This document shows, piece by piece, positions 50,953 to 63,919 of a stretch of 64,000 bases of DNA. The translations under genes were made by a program, and so were the position numbers. This DNA comes from Trinickia caryophylli (GTDB lineage Bacteria > Pseudomonadota > Gammaproteobacteria > Burkholderiales > Burkholderiaceae). Under the pieces are notes generated by a model. That model worked only from the letters and a program-made list of their open reading frames with translations, ran no database searches and had not been told where the DNA came from. The stretch's first letter is position 1. Each line of letters begins with the position of its first letter. The DNA is taken from the NCBI RefSeq assembly GCF_034424545.1, contig NZ_CP139970.1:1612001-1676000 (forward strand), written 5' to 3'.

Positions 50953-51573
50953 CTATCGCAAGTTAGGCAGCAACGCCTTCAATCCGTCGACGATGAACTC
51001 CACCGCCAGCGCCGACAACATCAAACCCATCAGCCGCGTGCCGATATTGATGCCGGTTTGCCCGATGAAGCGGGCGATCGGCTCGGCCAGGCGCAGCGAC
51101 AGGAAGCAGATCGCCGCCAACACCGCGCCGATGACGACGAGCCCCAGCCGGTCGTACCAATGGTGGGCGCTGGCCGCATAGACGATCACCGTGCTGATCG
51201 AGCCAGGGCCCGTGAGAAGCGGGATGGCGAGCGGCACCACGGCAATGCTGTTCTTCGACTCCGCTTCGTCGCGCTCTTCCGGCGTGGCGCGTGCGTTGCC
51301 GATCTGCGCGTTGAGCATGTTGATCGCCATCAGCAGCATGATGATGCCCCCGCCCACCTCGAGCGAGCCCACCGAGATGCCGAAAAAGCTGATGATCTGT
51401 TGCCCGAGCAGCGTCGTGACCGCAATCACGCAGAACACCGAGATCGAGGCGATGCGGATCGTGTGCCGACGCTCGCGCTCCGATTGCCCGGAGGTGAGGC
51501 TCAGAAAGAACGGCACGGCCCCGACCGGGTTGATCAACGCCAACAGCGAAATAAATGATTTGAGCAGATCCAT
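50953..51573 (-). CDS. MarC-family membrane protein
   Basis: A 206-residue six-helix protein; [20 protein letters not shown] and the [12 protein letters not shown] segment define the MarC/UPF0056 family. Function unknown; the old link to multiple antibiotic resistance is not supported. It is embedded in the his operon between hisB and hisH, a Burkholderia arrangement. Confidence 0.92.
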   Translation of the reverse strand: MDLLKSFISLLALINPVGAVPFFLSLTSGQSERERRHTIRIASISVFCVIAVTTLLGQQIISFFGISVGSLEVGGGIIMLLMAINMLNAQIGNARATPEERDEAESKNSIAVVPLAIPLLTGPGSISTVIVYAASAHHWYDRLGLVVIGAVLAAICFLSLRLAEPIARFIGQTGINIGTRLMGLMLSALAVEFIVDGLKALLPNLR

Positions 51574-51622
51574 CGGTGTGCGCGGCGCGCGCGCCGGTGA
51601 GTCGCGTGTGAGTTGCGGCCGC

Positions 51623-52210
51623 TCAGAGGCTGCCCTTGGTCGACGGTACCTGCCCCGCCGCGCGTTCGTCGTGCTCGGCCGCCATGCGCAGCGCCCGGCC
51701 GAAAGCCTTGAACACCGTCTCCATCTGGTGATGGGCGTTCACGCCGCGCAGATTGTCGACATGCAGCGTCACGCCGGCGTGGTTCACGAACCCGCGAAAG
51801 AACTCGATCGACAGATCGACGTCGAAATTGCCGATGCGGGCGCGCGTGAACGGAACGTTGAATTCGAGCAACGGCCGGCCGGAGAAATCGATAACCACAC
51901 GGGAGAGCGCTTCGTCGAGCGGCACGTACGCGTGGCCGTAGCGGCGAATGCCCTTTTTGTCGCCAATCGCCTTGGCGACCGCCATGCCGAGCGTGATGCC
52001 GGTGTCTTCGACCGTGTGGTGATCGTCGATATGCAAGTCGCCATGCGCCTCGACCTCCAGGTCGACCAGCCCGTGACGGGCGATCTGGTCGAGCATGTGA
52101 TCGAGAAACGGCACGCCGGTGGCCAGCTTCTGCTGGCCGGTGCCGTCCAAATTGATCTTCACACGGATCTGCGTTTCGCTGGTATTGCGAACGACTTCCG
52201 CAACGCGCAT
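51623..52210 (-). CDS. hisB: imidazoleglycerol-phosphate dehydratase
   Basis: A 195-residue monofunctional enzyme (no phosphatase domain). The metal-binding motifs [12 protein letters not shown]-type ([12 protein letters not shown]) and [20 protein letters not shown] are present. Histidine synthesis step 6. Confidence 0.97.
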   Translation of the reverse strand: MRVAEVVRNTSETQIRVKINLDGTGQQKLATGVPFLDHMLDQIARHGLVDLEVEAHGDLHIDDHHTVEDTGITLGMAVAKAIGDKKGIRRYGHAYVPLDEALSRVVIDFSGRPLLEFNVPFTRARIGNFDVDLSIEFFRGFVNHAGVTLHVDNLRGVNAHHQMETVFKAFGRALRMAAEHDERAAGQVPSTKGSL

Positions 52211-52306
52211 GGAAAACCTCGAGTCGAGCGGGAAAACGAATGCCGAAAGGTGAAAGAACGCGGCGCCCCGCCCGTGTAGCGCGGGAGCAGCCCGATTTTT
52301 CAGCGA

Positions 52307-53380
52307 TTATTTCAAAACAAGCCGAAGCGCGGCGAGCATTTGTGCGTTTTCATCGGGCGTACCCACCGTCAAACGCACGCAATTCGCCAGCAACGGATGC
52401 ATTTTACCCACGTTTTTGATCAAAACCCGCTCCGCGAGCAGCGTTTCGTACACCGCATCCGCATCGGGCACGCGCACGAGCAGAAAGTTGCCCGCGCTCG
52501 GGAAGACGGCCGCCCCCGGCAGCGCGGCCACGGCCTCGGCCAGCCTCGCGCGCTCGGCGCGCAACTGCGCGGCCTGCGGCTCCAGCACGTCGTCGATATG
52601 ATCGAGTACGAATTCGGCCGCGGCCTGCGTGAGCACGTTGACGTTGTAGGGCGGACGAACCTTGTCGAACTCGTCGAGCCAGACGGACGAGCCGACGAGG
52701 TAGCCCAGGCGGATGCCGGCCAGCCCGAGCTTCGACACCGTGCGCATCACCACCACGTTGTCGAACTCGAGCGCACGCGGCAGCCACGTCTCCTGCGCGA
52801 ACGGCTGGTACGCCTCGTCGATGACGACGAGGCTCCTTTTCGCCGCCGCGACGATGCGCTCGATATCGGCGCGCGGATAGAGCGTGCCGGTCGGGTTGTT
52901 GGGGTACGCGAGGTAGATCACGGCTGGCTCGTGCTCGACGATCGCGGCCAGCATCGCCTCGACGTCGAGCGTCAGATCGGGCCGGTGAGGCACGCCCACG
53001 AACTCGAGCTGGGCGAATTTCGCCGACATCTGGTACATGACGAAACCCGGCACCGGCGCGAGCAGTTTCGCCCCTGGCTTCGCCACGGCCATGGCGATCA
53101 TGCTGATGATTTCGTCCGAGCCGTTGCCGAGCAACACGCCGCAGCCGGCGGGTACGCCCATGACGCGCTTGATCTTGTCGATCAGCGCGGCCGGGCGCGG
53201 CGCGGGGTAGCGATTGAGGGCCACCGCGGCCAGCCGTTCGCCGAGCGCCTTGGCCACCGGCTCCGGCAGCGTGAACGGGTTTTCCATCGCGTCGAGCTTG
53301 ACGAACCCCGTCGCGTCCGCAACGGGATAGCTCGTCATCGCCAGCACGTCCGGCCTGATGATGTCTTGCGGCTTGGTCAT
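52307..53380 (-). CDS. hisC: histidinol-phosphate aminotransferase
   Basis: A 357-residue PLP enzyme; the PLP lysine is in [16 protein letters not shown], with [14 protein letters not shown] and [11 protein letters not shown] upstream. 7 bp after hisD. The 96-bp gap to hisB shows no clear terminator. Confidence 0.96.
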   Translation of the reverse strand: MTKPQDIIRPDVLAMTSYPVADATGFVKLDAMENPFTLPEPVAKALGERLAAVALNRYPAPRPAALIDKIKRVMGVPAGCGVLLGNGSDEIISMIAMAVAKPGAKLLAPVPGFVMYQMSAKFAQLEFVGVPHRPDLTLDVEAMLAAIVEHEPAVIYLAYPNNPTGTLYPRADIERIVAAAKRSLVVIDEAYQPFAQETWLPRALEFDNVVVMRTVSKLGLAGIRLGYLVGSSVWLDEFDKVRPPYNVNVLTQAAAEFVLDHIDDVLEPQAAQLRAERARLAEAVAALPGAAVFPSAGNFLLVRVPDADAVYETLLAERVLIKNVGKMHPLLANCVRLTVGTPDENAQMLAALRLVLK

Positions 53381-53387
53381 GGCCCGG

Positions 53388-54710
53388 TCAGCCGGTTTGC
53401 TTCATGCGGTACTCGGCGCTTTTCGCGTGGGCCGGCAGCCCTTCGCCGTAAGCGAGTTCGGCCGCGATTTCGCCGAGTGTCTGCGCGCCCTCGCCGCTCA
53501 CTTCGATGACACTCGAGCGCTTGAAGAAGTCATAGACGCCGAGCGGCGACGAGAAACGCGCCGTGCGCGACGTCGGCAGCACGTGGTTCGGCCCCGCGCA
53601 GTAGTCGCCGAGGCTTTCGCTCGTGAAGCGGCCGACGAAGATCGCACCCGCATGGCGGATTTCATTGGCCCATTGCTGCGCATCGAGCGCTGAAATTTCG
53701 AGGTGCTCGGGCGCGATCTGATTGGCGATCGCGCACGCCTCGGCCATGTCGCGAACCTTCACGAGCGCGCCGCGCCCTTCGAGCGAGCGCTGGATCACCT
53801 CGCGCCGCGGCATCGCCGGCAGCAGTTCCGCAATCGCCTCTTCGACACGCGCGATGAACGCGTCATCGGGGCACAGCAGGATCGATTGCGCGAGTTCGTC
53901 GTGCTCGGCCTGCGAAAAGAGGTCCATCGCGATCCAGCGCGGATCGGTCGTGCCGTCGCACAGCACGAGGATTTCCGAGGGGCCCGCGATCATGTCGATG
54001 CCGACCGTGCCGAACACCCGGCGCTTCGCCGATGCCACGTAGGCATTGCCCGGCCCGCAGATCTTGTCGACGGCCGGTACCGTGGCCGTGCCGTACGCGA
54101 GCGCGCCGATCGCCTGCGCCCCGCCGATCGTAAACACGCGGTCGACGCCGCCGAGCAGCGCCGCCGCCAGCACCAGCGGATTTTTCACGCCGTCGGGCGT
54201 GGGCACGACCATGACGATCTCTTTCACGCCGGCCACGCGGGCCGGAATTGCGTTCATCAGCACCGACGACGGGTAAGCCGCCTTGCCGCCCGGCACGTAG
54301 ATGCCGGCCCGGTCGAGCGGTGTCACCTTCTGGCCGAGCACCGTGCCGTCCGCCTCGGTGTAGTGCCAGCTGTGGCTGCCGCACTCGATCTTCTGCTTCT
54401 CGTGGTAGCCGCGCACGCGCGCAGCGGCAGCCTCGAGCGCCGCGCGCTGCTTCGGCTGCAGGCTCTCGAGCGCCGCCTCGAGTTCGCTTTGCGGCAGCTC
54501 CAGCGCCGCCACGCTCGCCGCGTCGAGCCGGTCGAACCGGTTCGTGTACTCGAGCACCGCGGCATCGCCGCGCGTTTTCACGTCGGCGAGAATCTGCGCC
54601 ACCGAGCGCTCGATCGCCTCGTCTTCGCTCGCTTCGAAGGCAAGCACAGCGGCGAGCGTCGCAGCGAAATCAGCGGCGCTCGAATCGAGTTTGCGAATCT
54701 TCAGAGACAT
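53388..54710 (-). CDS. hisD: histidinol dehydrogenase
   Basis: A 440-residue zinc enzyme of the last two histidine steps. [39 protein letters not shown] and [10 protein letters not shown] carry the zinc and NAD contacts; APEHLEI contains the catalytic Glu-His. ATG 54710 is the family start. Confidence 0.97.
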   Translation of the reverse strand: MSLKIRKLDSSAADFAATLAAVLAFEASEDEAIERSVAQILADVKTRGDAAVLEYTNRFDRLDAASVAALELPQSELEAALESLQPKQRAALEAAAARVRGYHEKQKIECGSHSWHYTEADGTVLGQKVTPLDRAGIYVPGGKAAYPSSVLMNAIPARVAGVKEIVMVVPTPDGVKNPLVLAAALLGGVDRVFTIGGAQAIGALAYGTATVPAVDKICGPGNAYVASAKRRVFGTVGIDMIAGPSEILVLCDGTTDPRWIAMDLFSQAEHDELAQSILLCPDDAFIARVEEAIAELLPAMPRREVIQRSLEGRGALVKVRDMAEACAIANQIAPEHLEISALDAQQWANEIRHAGAIFVGRFTSESLGDYCAGPNHVLPTSRTARFSSPLGVYDFFKRSSVIEVSGEGAQTLGEIAAELAYGEGLPAHAKSAEYRMKQTG

Positions 54711-54768
54711 ACTGGTATCCGTTTCGGTAAGGCACGCATCGGCGCGCCGCAGGCTCGCGGCTTCGCCC

Positions 54769-57057
<2,289 letters not shown>

Positions 57058-57086
57058 GGTGAAAACTCCTGGCAGACGTATACAGT

Positions 57087-57887
57087 TCAGTGGCGCAGCT
57101 TGTAGCCGGACGCGATGAGGCGCATCGCGAGGGCGGCAATCAGCGCCAGAAAGACAGCGACGACGGCCAGGCTTGCCAGCGGATCGACATCCGAAACACC
57201 GAAAAAGCCGTAGCGGAAGCCGTCGATCATGTAGAAAAACGGATTGAGCCGTGACACGTGCTGCCAGATGCCGGGCAGCGAATGCGTCGAATAAAACACG
57301 CCCGAGAGGAACGTGAGCGGCATGATCAAGAAGTTCTGGAATGCGGCCAGCTGGTCGAATTTCTCGGCCCAGATGCCCGCGATCAGCCCGAGCGTGCCGA
57401 GCATCGCCGAGCCCAACACGGCGAACGCGAGAATATAGAGCGGCGCCGCAAACGCCACTGGCACGAACCAGATCGTCACCACGAACACGCCCACGCCGAC
57501 CGCGAGCCCGCGGGCGACCGACGCCAGCACATAGGCCGCGAACATGTCCCAATATGTGAGCGGCGGCAGCAGCACGAAAACCAGGTTGCCCGTGATCTTC
57601 GATTGGATCAGCGACGACGAGCTGTTGGCGAATGCGTTTTGCAGCATGCTCATCATCACGAGGCCGGGAACGAGGAAGCTCGTGTATTCGACGCCGGGGT
57701 AGACCTCGACGCGGTCGCGCAGCGCATGGCCGAAGATCGTCAGATAGAGCAGCGCCGTCACCACCGGTGCGAGCACCGTCTGGAACGACACCTTCCAGAA
57801 GCGCAGGATTTCCTTGTAAAACAGTGTGCGAAAGCCGCTCGCCTCGGCCGGCAGCACCTCGAGGCGCGCGTGGAGCTTCTCGGTCAT
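57087..57887 (-). CDS. ABC-2 type transporter permease
   Basis: A 266-residue six-helix ABC-2 permease (FRTLFYKEILRFWKVSFQTV, FLSGVFYSTHSLPGIW, NPFFYMIDGFRYGFFG). The start overlaps the stop of its ATPase gene by 4 bp. Substrate unknown; the family includes YadH-like exporters. Confidence 0.94.
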   Translation of the reverse strand: MTEKLHARLEVLPAEASGFRTLFYKEILRFWKVSFQTVLAPVVTALLYLTIFGHALRDRVEVYPGVEYTSFLVPGLVMMSMLQNAFANSSSSLIQSKITGNLVFVLLPPLTYWDMFAAYVLASVARGLAVGVGVFVVTIWFVPVAFAAPLYILAFAVLGSAMLGTLGLIAGIWAEKFDQLAAFQNFLIMPLTFLSGVFYSTHSLPGIWQHVSRLNPFFYMIDGFRYGFFGVSDVDPLASLAVVAVFLALIAALAMRLIASGYKLRH

Positions 57888-58810
57888 GCGAGCCCCTCCA
57901 CCAGTTCCGGACCCTTCATCAGTTGCACGAAGACGTCCTCGAGATCGGCCTTGCGCACGTCGATTTCGTCGAAGGCGCAGCCGGCGGCGCGGCAGCGCGC
58001 GAGGATCGACTCCACTTCGTCGTAGTTCGACAGACGCAGCAGATGCGACCGAGCGCCCGGTGCCGCGGGCTCGACTTCGAGCGCGCGCAACTCGGCCGGC
58101 AGCATGCCTTGCGCGAGGCGCACGAAAAGCTGCATGCCGGCGAAGCGTGCAAGCAGCGCGCTCGTACGGTCGAGCGCGACGACCTCGCCGCGCCTGAGCA
58201 TGGCGATCCGATCGCAGAGCGATTCGGCTTCTTCGAGATAGTGCGTGGTCAGCACGATCGTGTGCCCTTCGCGGTTCAGGCGCGAGATGAATTTCCAGAG
58301 CGTCTGGCGCAATTCGACGTCCACGCCGGCGGTGGGCTCGTCGAGCACGATCACCGGCGGGCGGTGCACCAGCGCCTGCGCAACGAGCACGCGCCGCTTC
58401 ATGCCGCCCGAAAGCGCACGCATGTTCGCATCGGCCTTCTCGGTCAGATCGAGGTTGGCCATCACTTCGTCGATCCAGTCGTCGTTGTGGCGCAGGCCGT
58501 AATAACCCGATTGGATCCGCAGCGTCTCGCGGACGGTGAAGAACGGGTCGAAGACGAGTTCCTGCGGGACCACTCCGAGCGCGCGGCGCGCGTGGCGAAA
58601 GTCGCTCACGACATCGTGGCCGAGCACGGAAACGCTGCCTTCGTCGGCGCGGGCGAGCCCGGCGAGGATGCTGATGAGCGTCGTCTTGCCTGCGCCGTTG
58701 GGGCCGAGCAGGCCAAAGAACTCGCCCTCGTCGACCGTCAAGCTGACGCCCTTGAGCGCTTGCAAAGCCTTGTAGCGCTTCTTGACGTTGCGGATCTCTA
58801 TGGCTGACAT
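57884..58810 (-). CDS. ABC transporter ATP-binding protein
   Basis: A 308-residue ATPase: Walker A GPNGAGKTTL, signature LSGGMKRRVL, Walker B VIVLDEPTAGVD, H-loop LTTHYLEEAE. The C-terminal 75 residues are a regulatory extension. Partner of the permease downstream (YadG-like). Confidence 0.95.
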   Translation of the reverse strand: MSAIEIRNVKKRYKALQALKGVSLTVDEGEFFGLLGPNGAGKTTLISILAGLARADEGSVSVLGHDVVSDFRHARRALGVVPQELVFDPFFTVRETLRIQSGYYGLRHNDDWIDEVMANLDLTEKADANMRALSGGMKRRVLVAQALVHRPPVIVLDEPTAGVDVELRQTLWKFISRLNREGHTIVLTTHYLEEAESLCDRIAMLRRGEVVALDRTSALLARFAGMQLFVRLAQGMLPAELRALEVEPAAPGARSHLLRLSNYDEVESILARCRAAGCAFDEIDVRKADLEDVFVQLMKGPELVEGLA

Positions 58811-59053
58811 GGATGTGCGCGGCCGTTCTCGGCGGCGCGCCTTTGTTTAGACGTGAGCAGACCCGGCGCCGGCAACGGCGTGGGGCCATCGGCCGAAAAA
58901 TCGGGGCCGAACGGATGCCCGGAAAAACGGTTGATTATAGGGCAAGTCGGCTGTGGAGGGCGCTGGGGCTTTGAGGCCGGGGCGCGGCAGCGGACCGTAG
59001 GCTGTGGTTGCTGCGCCGCAGCGAAGGTGAAGGCGGCCGGACCCGCACGCCCC

Positions 59054-59305
59054 CTACACGAGGCTCGAAATCAGGTGGCAGCCACAGGTGGCGCGATGAC
59101 CGTGCCGGGCAATCGGAACACCGTTGTCCGTCATCGATTCGTCACCTTCCTCAATCAGGTTCGGCTTCACATCCGGGTGCTTGGGACACGATACCTCGTC
59201 GCCCTTGCGCGCGACGAAGCGGCTGTCAAAGCGCATCGTCGACGAGCCTGTGATGACTTTACCGCCGTGATCTGTGTCGTCGCCCACTCGTATGAGATCC
59301 ATCAT
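59054..59305 (-). CDS. PAAR-domain protein
   Basis: An 83-residue single PAAR domain: IRVGDDTDHGGKVITGSS, RKGDEVSCPKHP and MTDNGVPIARHGHRATCGCH, with the Cys/His zinc ligands of the spike tip. It would cap a VgrG spike of a type VI secretion system. Third position after the toxin and two immunity-like genes; 165 bp from the nearer one. The 243 bp between it and the ABC gene hold nothing recognisable. Confidence 0.87.
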   Translation of the reverse strand: MMDLIRVGDDTDHGGKVITGSSTMRFDSRFVARKGDEVSCPKHPDVKPNLIEEGDESMTDNGVPIARHGHRATCGCHLISSLV

Positions 59306-59470
59306 GTCCTGTTTGTTCTCCTGCAGAGTAAGTCGCTGGCGCGCGCCAGTTCGATTCGGCGCGAGTTTTGAAGGCGCCAGCATCCCTGGGAAGCTTGGCG
59401 CTGACGAAGCTACCGCTATTTGTAGCGGAAGTAGCATCTGCATTATGCTCCTGTGCAGCAATGCGAATCC

Positions 59471-60172
59471 TTACTTGTAGCGAAAATACAAGTTGCCGAA
59501 GTTTGGAGGCTTATTCCCCCGACGGTGCTCCCTTGATGTTCTCCGCAGATCGATGTTCTCAACATTTGGCCAACCAAATGTTCTGAAAACTTCCTCCGCG
59601 ATTTCCACAAAACCCGACATCACCATCCAGAAAATAAGTATTGCACCAAGAGTTACAACCATCCCAACATCAAGAAAAATTTCCACACCATCCGTGACTA
59701 GAAACATGAATGGCAACATTAAGTACAACAGCAACGAGCACCACAACCATATTTTAAGCGACCTACGGTAATGCACCTTCCTTCCAGAAGTCGCATGCGG
59801 ATACACAGCAAGCAGTTCATCTCCGTCGCGCTTCACCGCATACGCAACGTAAAGGTCTTCTGCAATACGCTCAGCAACAACCTCAACCTTGTCACCATTG
59901 CGCATCGGCATCATCCAGAGCCAGCCCGTGATCTTTTTACCGTCGATCTCGAACTCCACCCAATCCGCTTCTTCATCAGAATTTCCCGCCATACCGATCA
60001 GGCCGGCGCCTGCCGCGCCCATGCCCATGGCCGAGGCCGCAATTGCCGCCGCACCGACCTGTTGGTGCTGAAGCTCCGTCAGAATAAGGTTGTGGCTACG
60101 GCGCGATCGCTCCAGCCCCGAGATCACTCCCCTCAGCAATGCGGTTGAATTGCTAGGCTCCCGTTTCTTCAT
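59471..60172 (-). CDS. membrane protein, probable immunity factor (paralogue 2)
   Basis: A 233-residue protein with a soluble N-terminal half (LLRGVISGLERSRRSHNLIL, ADWVEFEIDGKKITGWLWMM) and two or three central membrane helices (IWLWCSLLLYLMLPFMFLV, MVVTLGAILIFWMVMSGFV), ending in LRRTSREHRRGN and NFGNLYFRYK. It is a clear paralogue of the next gene upstream, with near-identical ends and a diverged membrane part. Position after a VasX-like toxin suggests immunity to a membrane-targeting effector. Confidence 0.7.
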   Translation of the reverse strand: MKKREPSNSTALLRGVISGLERSRRSHNLILTELQHQQVGAAAIAASAMGMGAAGAGLIGMAGNSDEEADWVEFEIDGKKITGWLWMMPMRNGDKVEVVAERIAEDLYVAYAVKRDGDELLAVYPHATSGRKVHYRRSLKIWLWCSLLLYLMLPFMFLVTDGVEIFLDVGMVVTLGAILIFWMVMSGFVEIAEEVFRTFGWPNVENIDLRRTSREHRRGNKPPNFGNLYFRYK

Positions 60173-60224
60173 GTACGTTTGATCGCAGTATCTGCATCAT
60201 CCTCGTTGTGCCGGGGTACAAATC

Positions 60225-60959
60225 CTACTTGTAGCGAAAATACAAATTTCCAAAATTTGGCAGCCTATTCTCTCGACGGTGCTCCCGTGACGTTCTCCGC
60301 AGATCGATGTTTTCGACATCAGGCCACCCAAAGGCCCTGAAGATCCGCTCTGCAATCTGCACAAAACCCATAAATTTTCGTGAAACTCGAAAAGCAAAGA
60401 ATCCGGACATCATCATCCAAAAAATAAACGTCGGCAATACCCCAAACAACAGCCCATGCCAACCCAAAAAGGATCGCCAACCCGGAATCAACAACATCAA
60501 CCACACAACTAGATAAATAATCAATGAGATCCACAACCATATTTTTACCGATCTACGATAATGCACCTTTCTTCCCGCCGTAGCATGCGGATACACCGCA
60601 AGCAGGTCGTCAGTCCCGCGCTTGACTGCATACGCAACGTAGCGACCGTCAATACATTCAGCGACGACTTCGACGTTATCGCCGTTGCGCATCGGCATCA
60701 TCCAAAGCCATCCGGTAACTTGCTTGCCGTCAAGTTCGAACTCAACCCAATCAGCCTCTTCATCGGAGTTCCCCGCCATGCCGATCAGGCCTACGCCGGT
60801 TGCACCCATACCCATAGCCGAGGCGGCAATTGCTGCAGCACTGACTTGTTGGCGCTGAAGTTCTGTCAGAATAAAGTCGTGACTACGACGCGAACGTTCT
60901 AGTCCTGCAATCGTTCCCTTCAGCAACATTAGCGAATTGGTCGATTTCCATTTCTTCAT
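60225..60959 (-). CDS. membrane protein, probable immunity factor (paralogue 1)
   Basis: A 244-residue protein sharing AAAIAASAMGMGATGVGLIG, GNSDEEADWVEFELDGKQV and the C-terminal LRRTSREHRREN and NFGNLYFRYK with its neighbour; membrane helices near residues 140-200 differ. Its ATG overlaps the stop of the VasX-like toxin gene by 4 bp, the typical effector-immunity layout. Confidence 0.72.
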   Translation of the reverse strand: MKKWKSTNSLMLLKGTIAGLERSRRSHDFILTELQRQQVSAAAIAASAMGMGATGVGLIGMAGNSDEEADWVEFELDGKQVTGWLWMMPMRNGDNVEVVAECIDGRYVAYAVKRGTDDLLAVYPHATAGRKVHYRRSVKIWLWISLIIYLVVWLMLLIPGWRSFLGWHGLLFGVLPTFIFWMMMSGFFAFRVSRKFMGFVQIAERIFRAFGWPDVENIDLRRTSREHRRENRLPNFGNLYFRYK

Positions 60960-63877
60960 GAGAGCTTGGTCATAGCGTCGATAAAATCCTTCTCCTGAAG
61001 GGAAGGGTCCTCATAGCGTGCAACGTCGTGATCCGCGATCCGAAATTGAGTTTCGCGGCCGGTACCAAAAGCACATCGCGAACACCAGCTTTCCAATTCA
61101 TTTGGCGTGATCCACTCTGCCATAATCTGAAGCACAACCAACCCCACCGTTGCCTCCCAGCCAATCAGCATGCCGACCGTTCGCATTATTGTCGATGCTA
61201 TCACTCGACCAGGAATCGTTTCTACCGCCGCGACAACAACGTTTACACCGTACCGGCCTGCGACCTTCTTGAGCAACTTTGAAGAGGTGCAGGCCGCATC
61301 AATCAAGATCGCTCCGCCAATGCCGACCTCAATTCCAGCCTTCGCGAAATAAAGCAAAAATATGTCGTACTGGCCCTTCTCGAACCCATCACGTGACTTC
61401 TCGCCATCCATCCAAGCCGAAATAAACGTACCAAAACTGCTCAACCCGCCGCCCACCAGCTTCCAACCTTGCGTGCGATAGGAACCCTTCAGCGCTCCAT
61501 AGAAAGGCGTCATCGTGATGGTAATCAGCGACGACAGCATCGAAGCGCCCGACTGCGCGAGCTTGATCTCGGTGTCCCGATCCTTGGCAGCGGTCATGAT
61601 TTTGTAAAAGTTAACCGTCTCCATTAGCGCCGCGACCACCGCGATCCGGCTCGACCTCAACGCCTTCACGCCGTCATCGGTCGACTTCATTCCGCCCCAC
61701 ACATCATAGAGGGCTTGGGTCGGCTTGGGCACATCTGTTGGCGACCCAGTTTGCAATATCGAACGCGCCGTCAGCAAGCGCTCGACCGTCTGCACGCGGC
61801 TCAGCTTTTCCAGCTCCGCCTGCTTACGAACCAGCATCATGGCATCGGAATACGAAACGCCCGCACGCTGCAGAAAGACCGACTGAATGATCTTCTCTCC
61901 GACGAAATCGCCCATTTGGTTAACGCGAAACTTGGAAAAAATCGCGTCCCCGACCGTCATCCCGAACGTATCGATTTCAAGACGCTTTAGCAGCCCGCCC
62001 AGCGGCGAGATCTTCTTCACATCGGATTCCAGCGCAAGCTTCGAAAGGTACTTGTAGTACCCGTTGAGCTTGCCGATCATCCCCGCCGCGGAAATCACCG
62101 CATCGACGCCCGGGCTATGCCCCACGCTTGCCTGCCCCTGCCCCGACTCCAGCGGCACATCCTTCTTGGCCTGCGCCGTCTTCAGCAATTGCCCCAACTC
62201 CTTGCGAGCATCTTTTTGGTTCATCGCAATCACACGCCAGATCAGGCTCGCCGGCTGAGCGGGGTCCCATTGCGTGACGAGCGCATCGAGGATGGCCTTG
62301 CCCTTCGGCGTGGAGCCGATGCCGGCAAGCGCGTCGGTAATCACCACCTCGAAAGCGACGGCATCGAGCAAATCGCTCGATTGGTAGTCCTCGAGCGTGT
62401 CCAGAAACAATTTGGCCTGCAACCATTTGCCCACGTCGGCGCTGCGCGCCTCCTGCAGGTCAAACACCGCGGACTGAAGCGCCTTGTAGTTGCCGCGGAA
62501 TTTCTCGATGTCCTGAGGCTTGAGCCTCGCTTCGTACTTCGACCAGTTATAACGCGTCATCGTAGTGAGGTTGCGATCGTGCGCGCCCGGCTTCGCCTGG
62601 GCATAGGCGCGCGCCTCACTCATGATTTGATCGCGATACGCTCCGATATACGGCACGCCCGACCTCGCGCTCCCCGCCGAACTCATCTGCCCCATTTGGA
62701 CGAGCCTGTTCTGGTAACTACCCGGAATGTCGTTGGCGGCCATCCAGTTCATGTCGTCATAGTAGGCGTTGATCTGTGCCGCTCGCGCCGGGTCCGCCCC
62801 CGCCAATGCACGCGCTCGCTGTCCCGCCAGTGCACTTTGTGCACCGGGCCGGCCAAGCGCCGTCATCGACTGCGCCTGTCTCGCCATCGCCTCTTGATTG
62901 CTCAACGCCTGATTGGTGTTCGACTGCACGATGGCGTGAGCCGTATCGATGTCATGGAGCGCGCCGACTTGCAGCGTGCGCTCCTTGGTCACGTATCGAT
63001 CGAGCCAAGCCACGGGGTCTCCGCGGAATCCGTTCAGTTCATGCACGGTGCCGATACTGTCCCACAGCGCGAGCATCATCGGCGGATGATGCGCGTCTCC
63101 GTTTTCGGAATCGACTTCCTTCGCGCCGATCCGCTCCATCAACCTCACGAGCGCCTGACTCGCCGAAGCAGGCGAAGCCTGCCGAATATATGCGGGATAG
63201 CGTGTGACTTCGCGCGTTAACCAGCCTGACTTGTACCCGCCCTTTTCGTCGCTGAACGACTGCTTGTCGTCAGGAAGCGACAGCAGCTTCGGATCGAAGC
63301 CGGGCATATATTCGATCACCTCGTCGATTGCCTGCGCGGTCGCTACAATTGCATGTCCGCTGGCGTCCGTGCCGCTCGCGATCCACTTCGACGGCTCGAT
63401 GAACTGCATTCGCGCCTCTCTTAGCGCGTCGTCACTGGCGTATCGGTCGAAAACCTCCCGATGCCAGGCGTGCTCCGAAAACGCCACGAAGACACGGCCC
63501 GTGCACTTTTCCGGCCGCTCGATTGCAATGAGGTCCATCGGGACCGTAATCGCGCTTTGCGCACACGCAGGATCGGTGATCGGCACCCTCGGCAACGGCA
63601 GTGTCTGCTTCCAGAGGCGCCCATCCGCCGTCACCTTATATGCTTCCCAGTATCGATTGCCGCGCGGACCGATCTCGTAGAAGAGAAAGACCCACCCTTC
63701 ACGCAGCGTGCGCAACCCGTAATGGTGCGCATCCAGTGCAACATCGGTCACGCGCGCGCCGCCCATTCCCCCTGGCATCGCGGCCTTGACGTTTTTCGGC
63801 AAGGCAGAATAGCGCACCGGCAGAATCGGCAAGCCGGTTTTTTCGCAATTCACACACTTCTGGTGGTTCTTTGGCAT
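60956..63877 (-). CDS. VasX-like type VI secretion effector (BTH_I2691 family)
   Basis: A 973-residue protein. The N-terminus CVNCEKTGLPILPVRYSALP and the following DAHHYGLRTLREGWVFLFYE are the VasX N-terminal region. A helical middle follows, then hydrophobic segments near the C-terminus (SSLITITMTPFYGALKG, GLSSFGTFISAW, EVGIGGAILIDAA, VGMLIGWEATVGLVVLQIM) compatible with pore formation in a target membrane. No catalytic motif is visible. Followed by two paralogous membrane proteins and a PAAR gene. Confidence 0.85.
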   Translation of the reverse strand: MPKNHQKCVNCEKTGLPILPVRYSALPKNVKAAMPGGMGGARVTDVALDAHHYGLRTLREGWVFLFYEIGPRGNRYWEAYKVTADGRLWKQTLPLPRVPITDPACAQSAITVPMDLIAIERPEKCTGRVFVAFSEHAWHREVFDRYASDDALREARMQFIEPSKWIASGTDASGHAIVATAQAIDEVIEYMPGFDPKLLSLPDDKQSFSDEKGGYKSGWLTREVTRYPAYIRQASPASASQALVRLMERIGAKEVDSENGDAHHPPMMLALWDSIGTVHELNGFRGDPVAWLDRYVTKERTLQVGALHDIDTAHAIVQSNTNQALSNQEAMARQAQSMTALGRPGAQSALAGQRARALAGADPARAAQINAYYDDMNWMAANDIPGSYQNRLVQMGQMSSAGSARSGVPYIGAYRDQIMSEARAYAQAKPGAHDRNLTTMTRYNWSKYEARLKPQDIEKFRGNYKALQSAVFDLQEARSADVGKWLQAKLFLDTLEDYQSSDLLDAVAFEVVITDALAGIGSTPKGKAILDALVTQWDPAQPASLIWRVIAMNQKDARKELGQLLKTAQAKKDVPLESGQGQASVGHSPGVDAVISAAGMIGKLNGYYKYLSKLALESDVKKISPLGGLLKRLEIDTFGMTVGDAIFSKFRVNQMGDFVGEKIIQSVFLQRAGVSYSDAMMLVRKQAELEKLSRVQTVERLLTARSILQTGSPTDVPKPTQALYDVWGGMKSTDDGVKALRSSRIAVVAALMETVNFYKIMTAAKDRDTEIKLAQSGASMLSSLITITMTPFYGALKGSYRTQGWKLVGGGLSSFGTFISAWMDGEKSRDGFEKGQYDIFLLYFAKAGIEVGIGGAILIDAACTSSKLLKKVAGRYGVNVVVAAVETIPGRVIASTIMRTVGMLIGWEATVGLVVLQIMAEWITPNELESWCSRCAFGTGRETQFRIADHDVARYEDPSLQEKDFIDAMTKLS

Positions 63878-63919
63878 ACGTTGTCGTCGTATCGAATTCC
63901 TTGCGTTCCCGTGGCTGCC

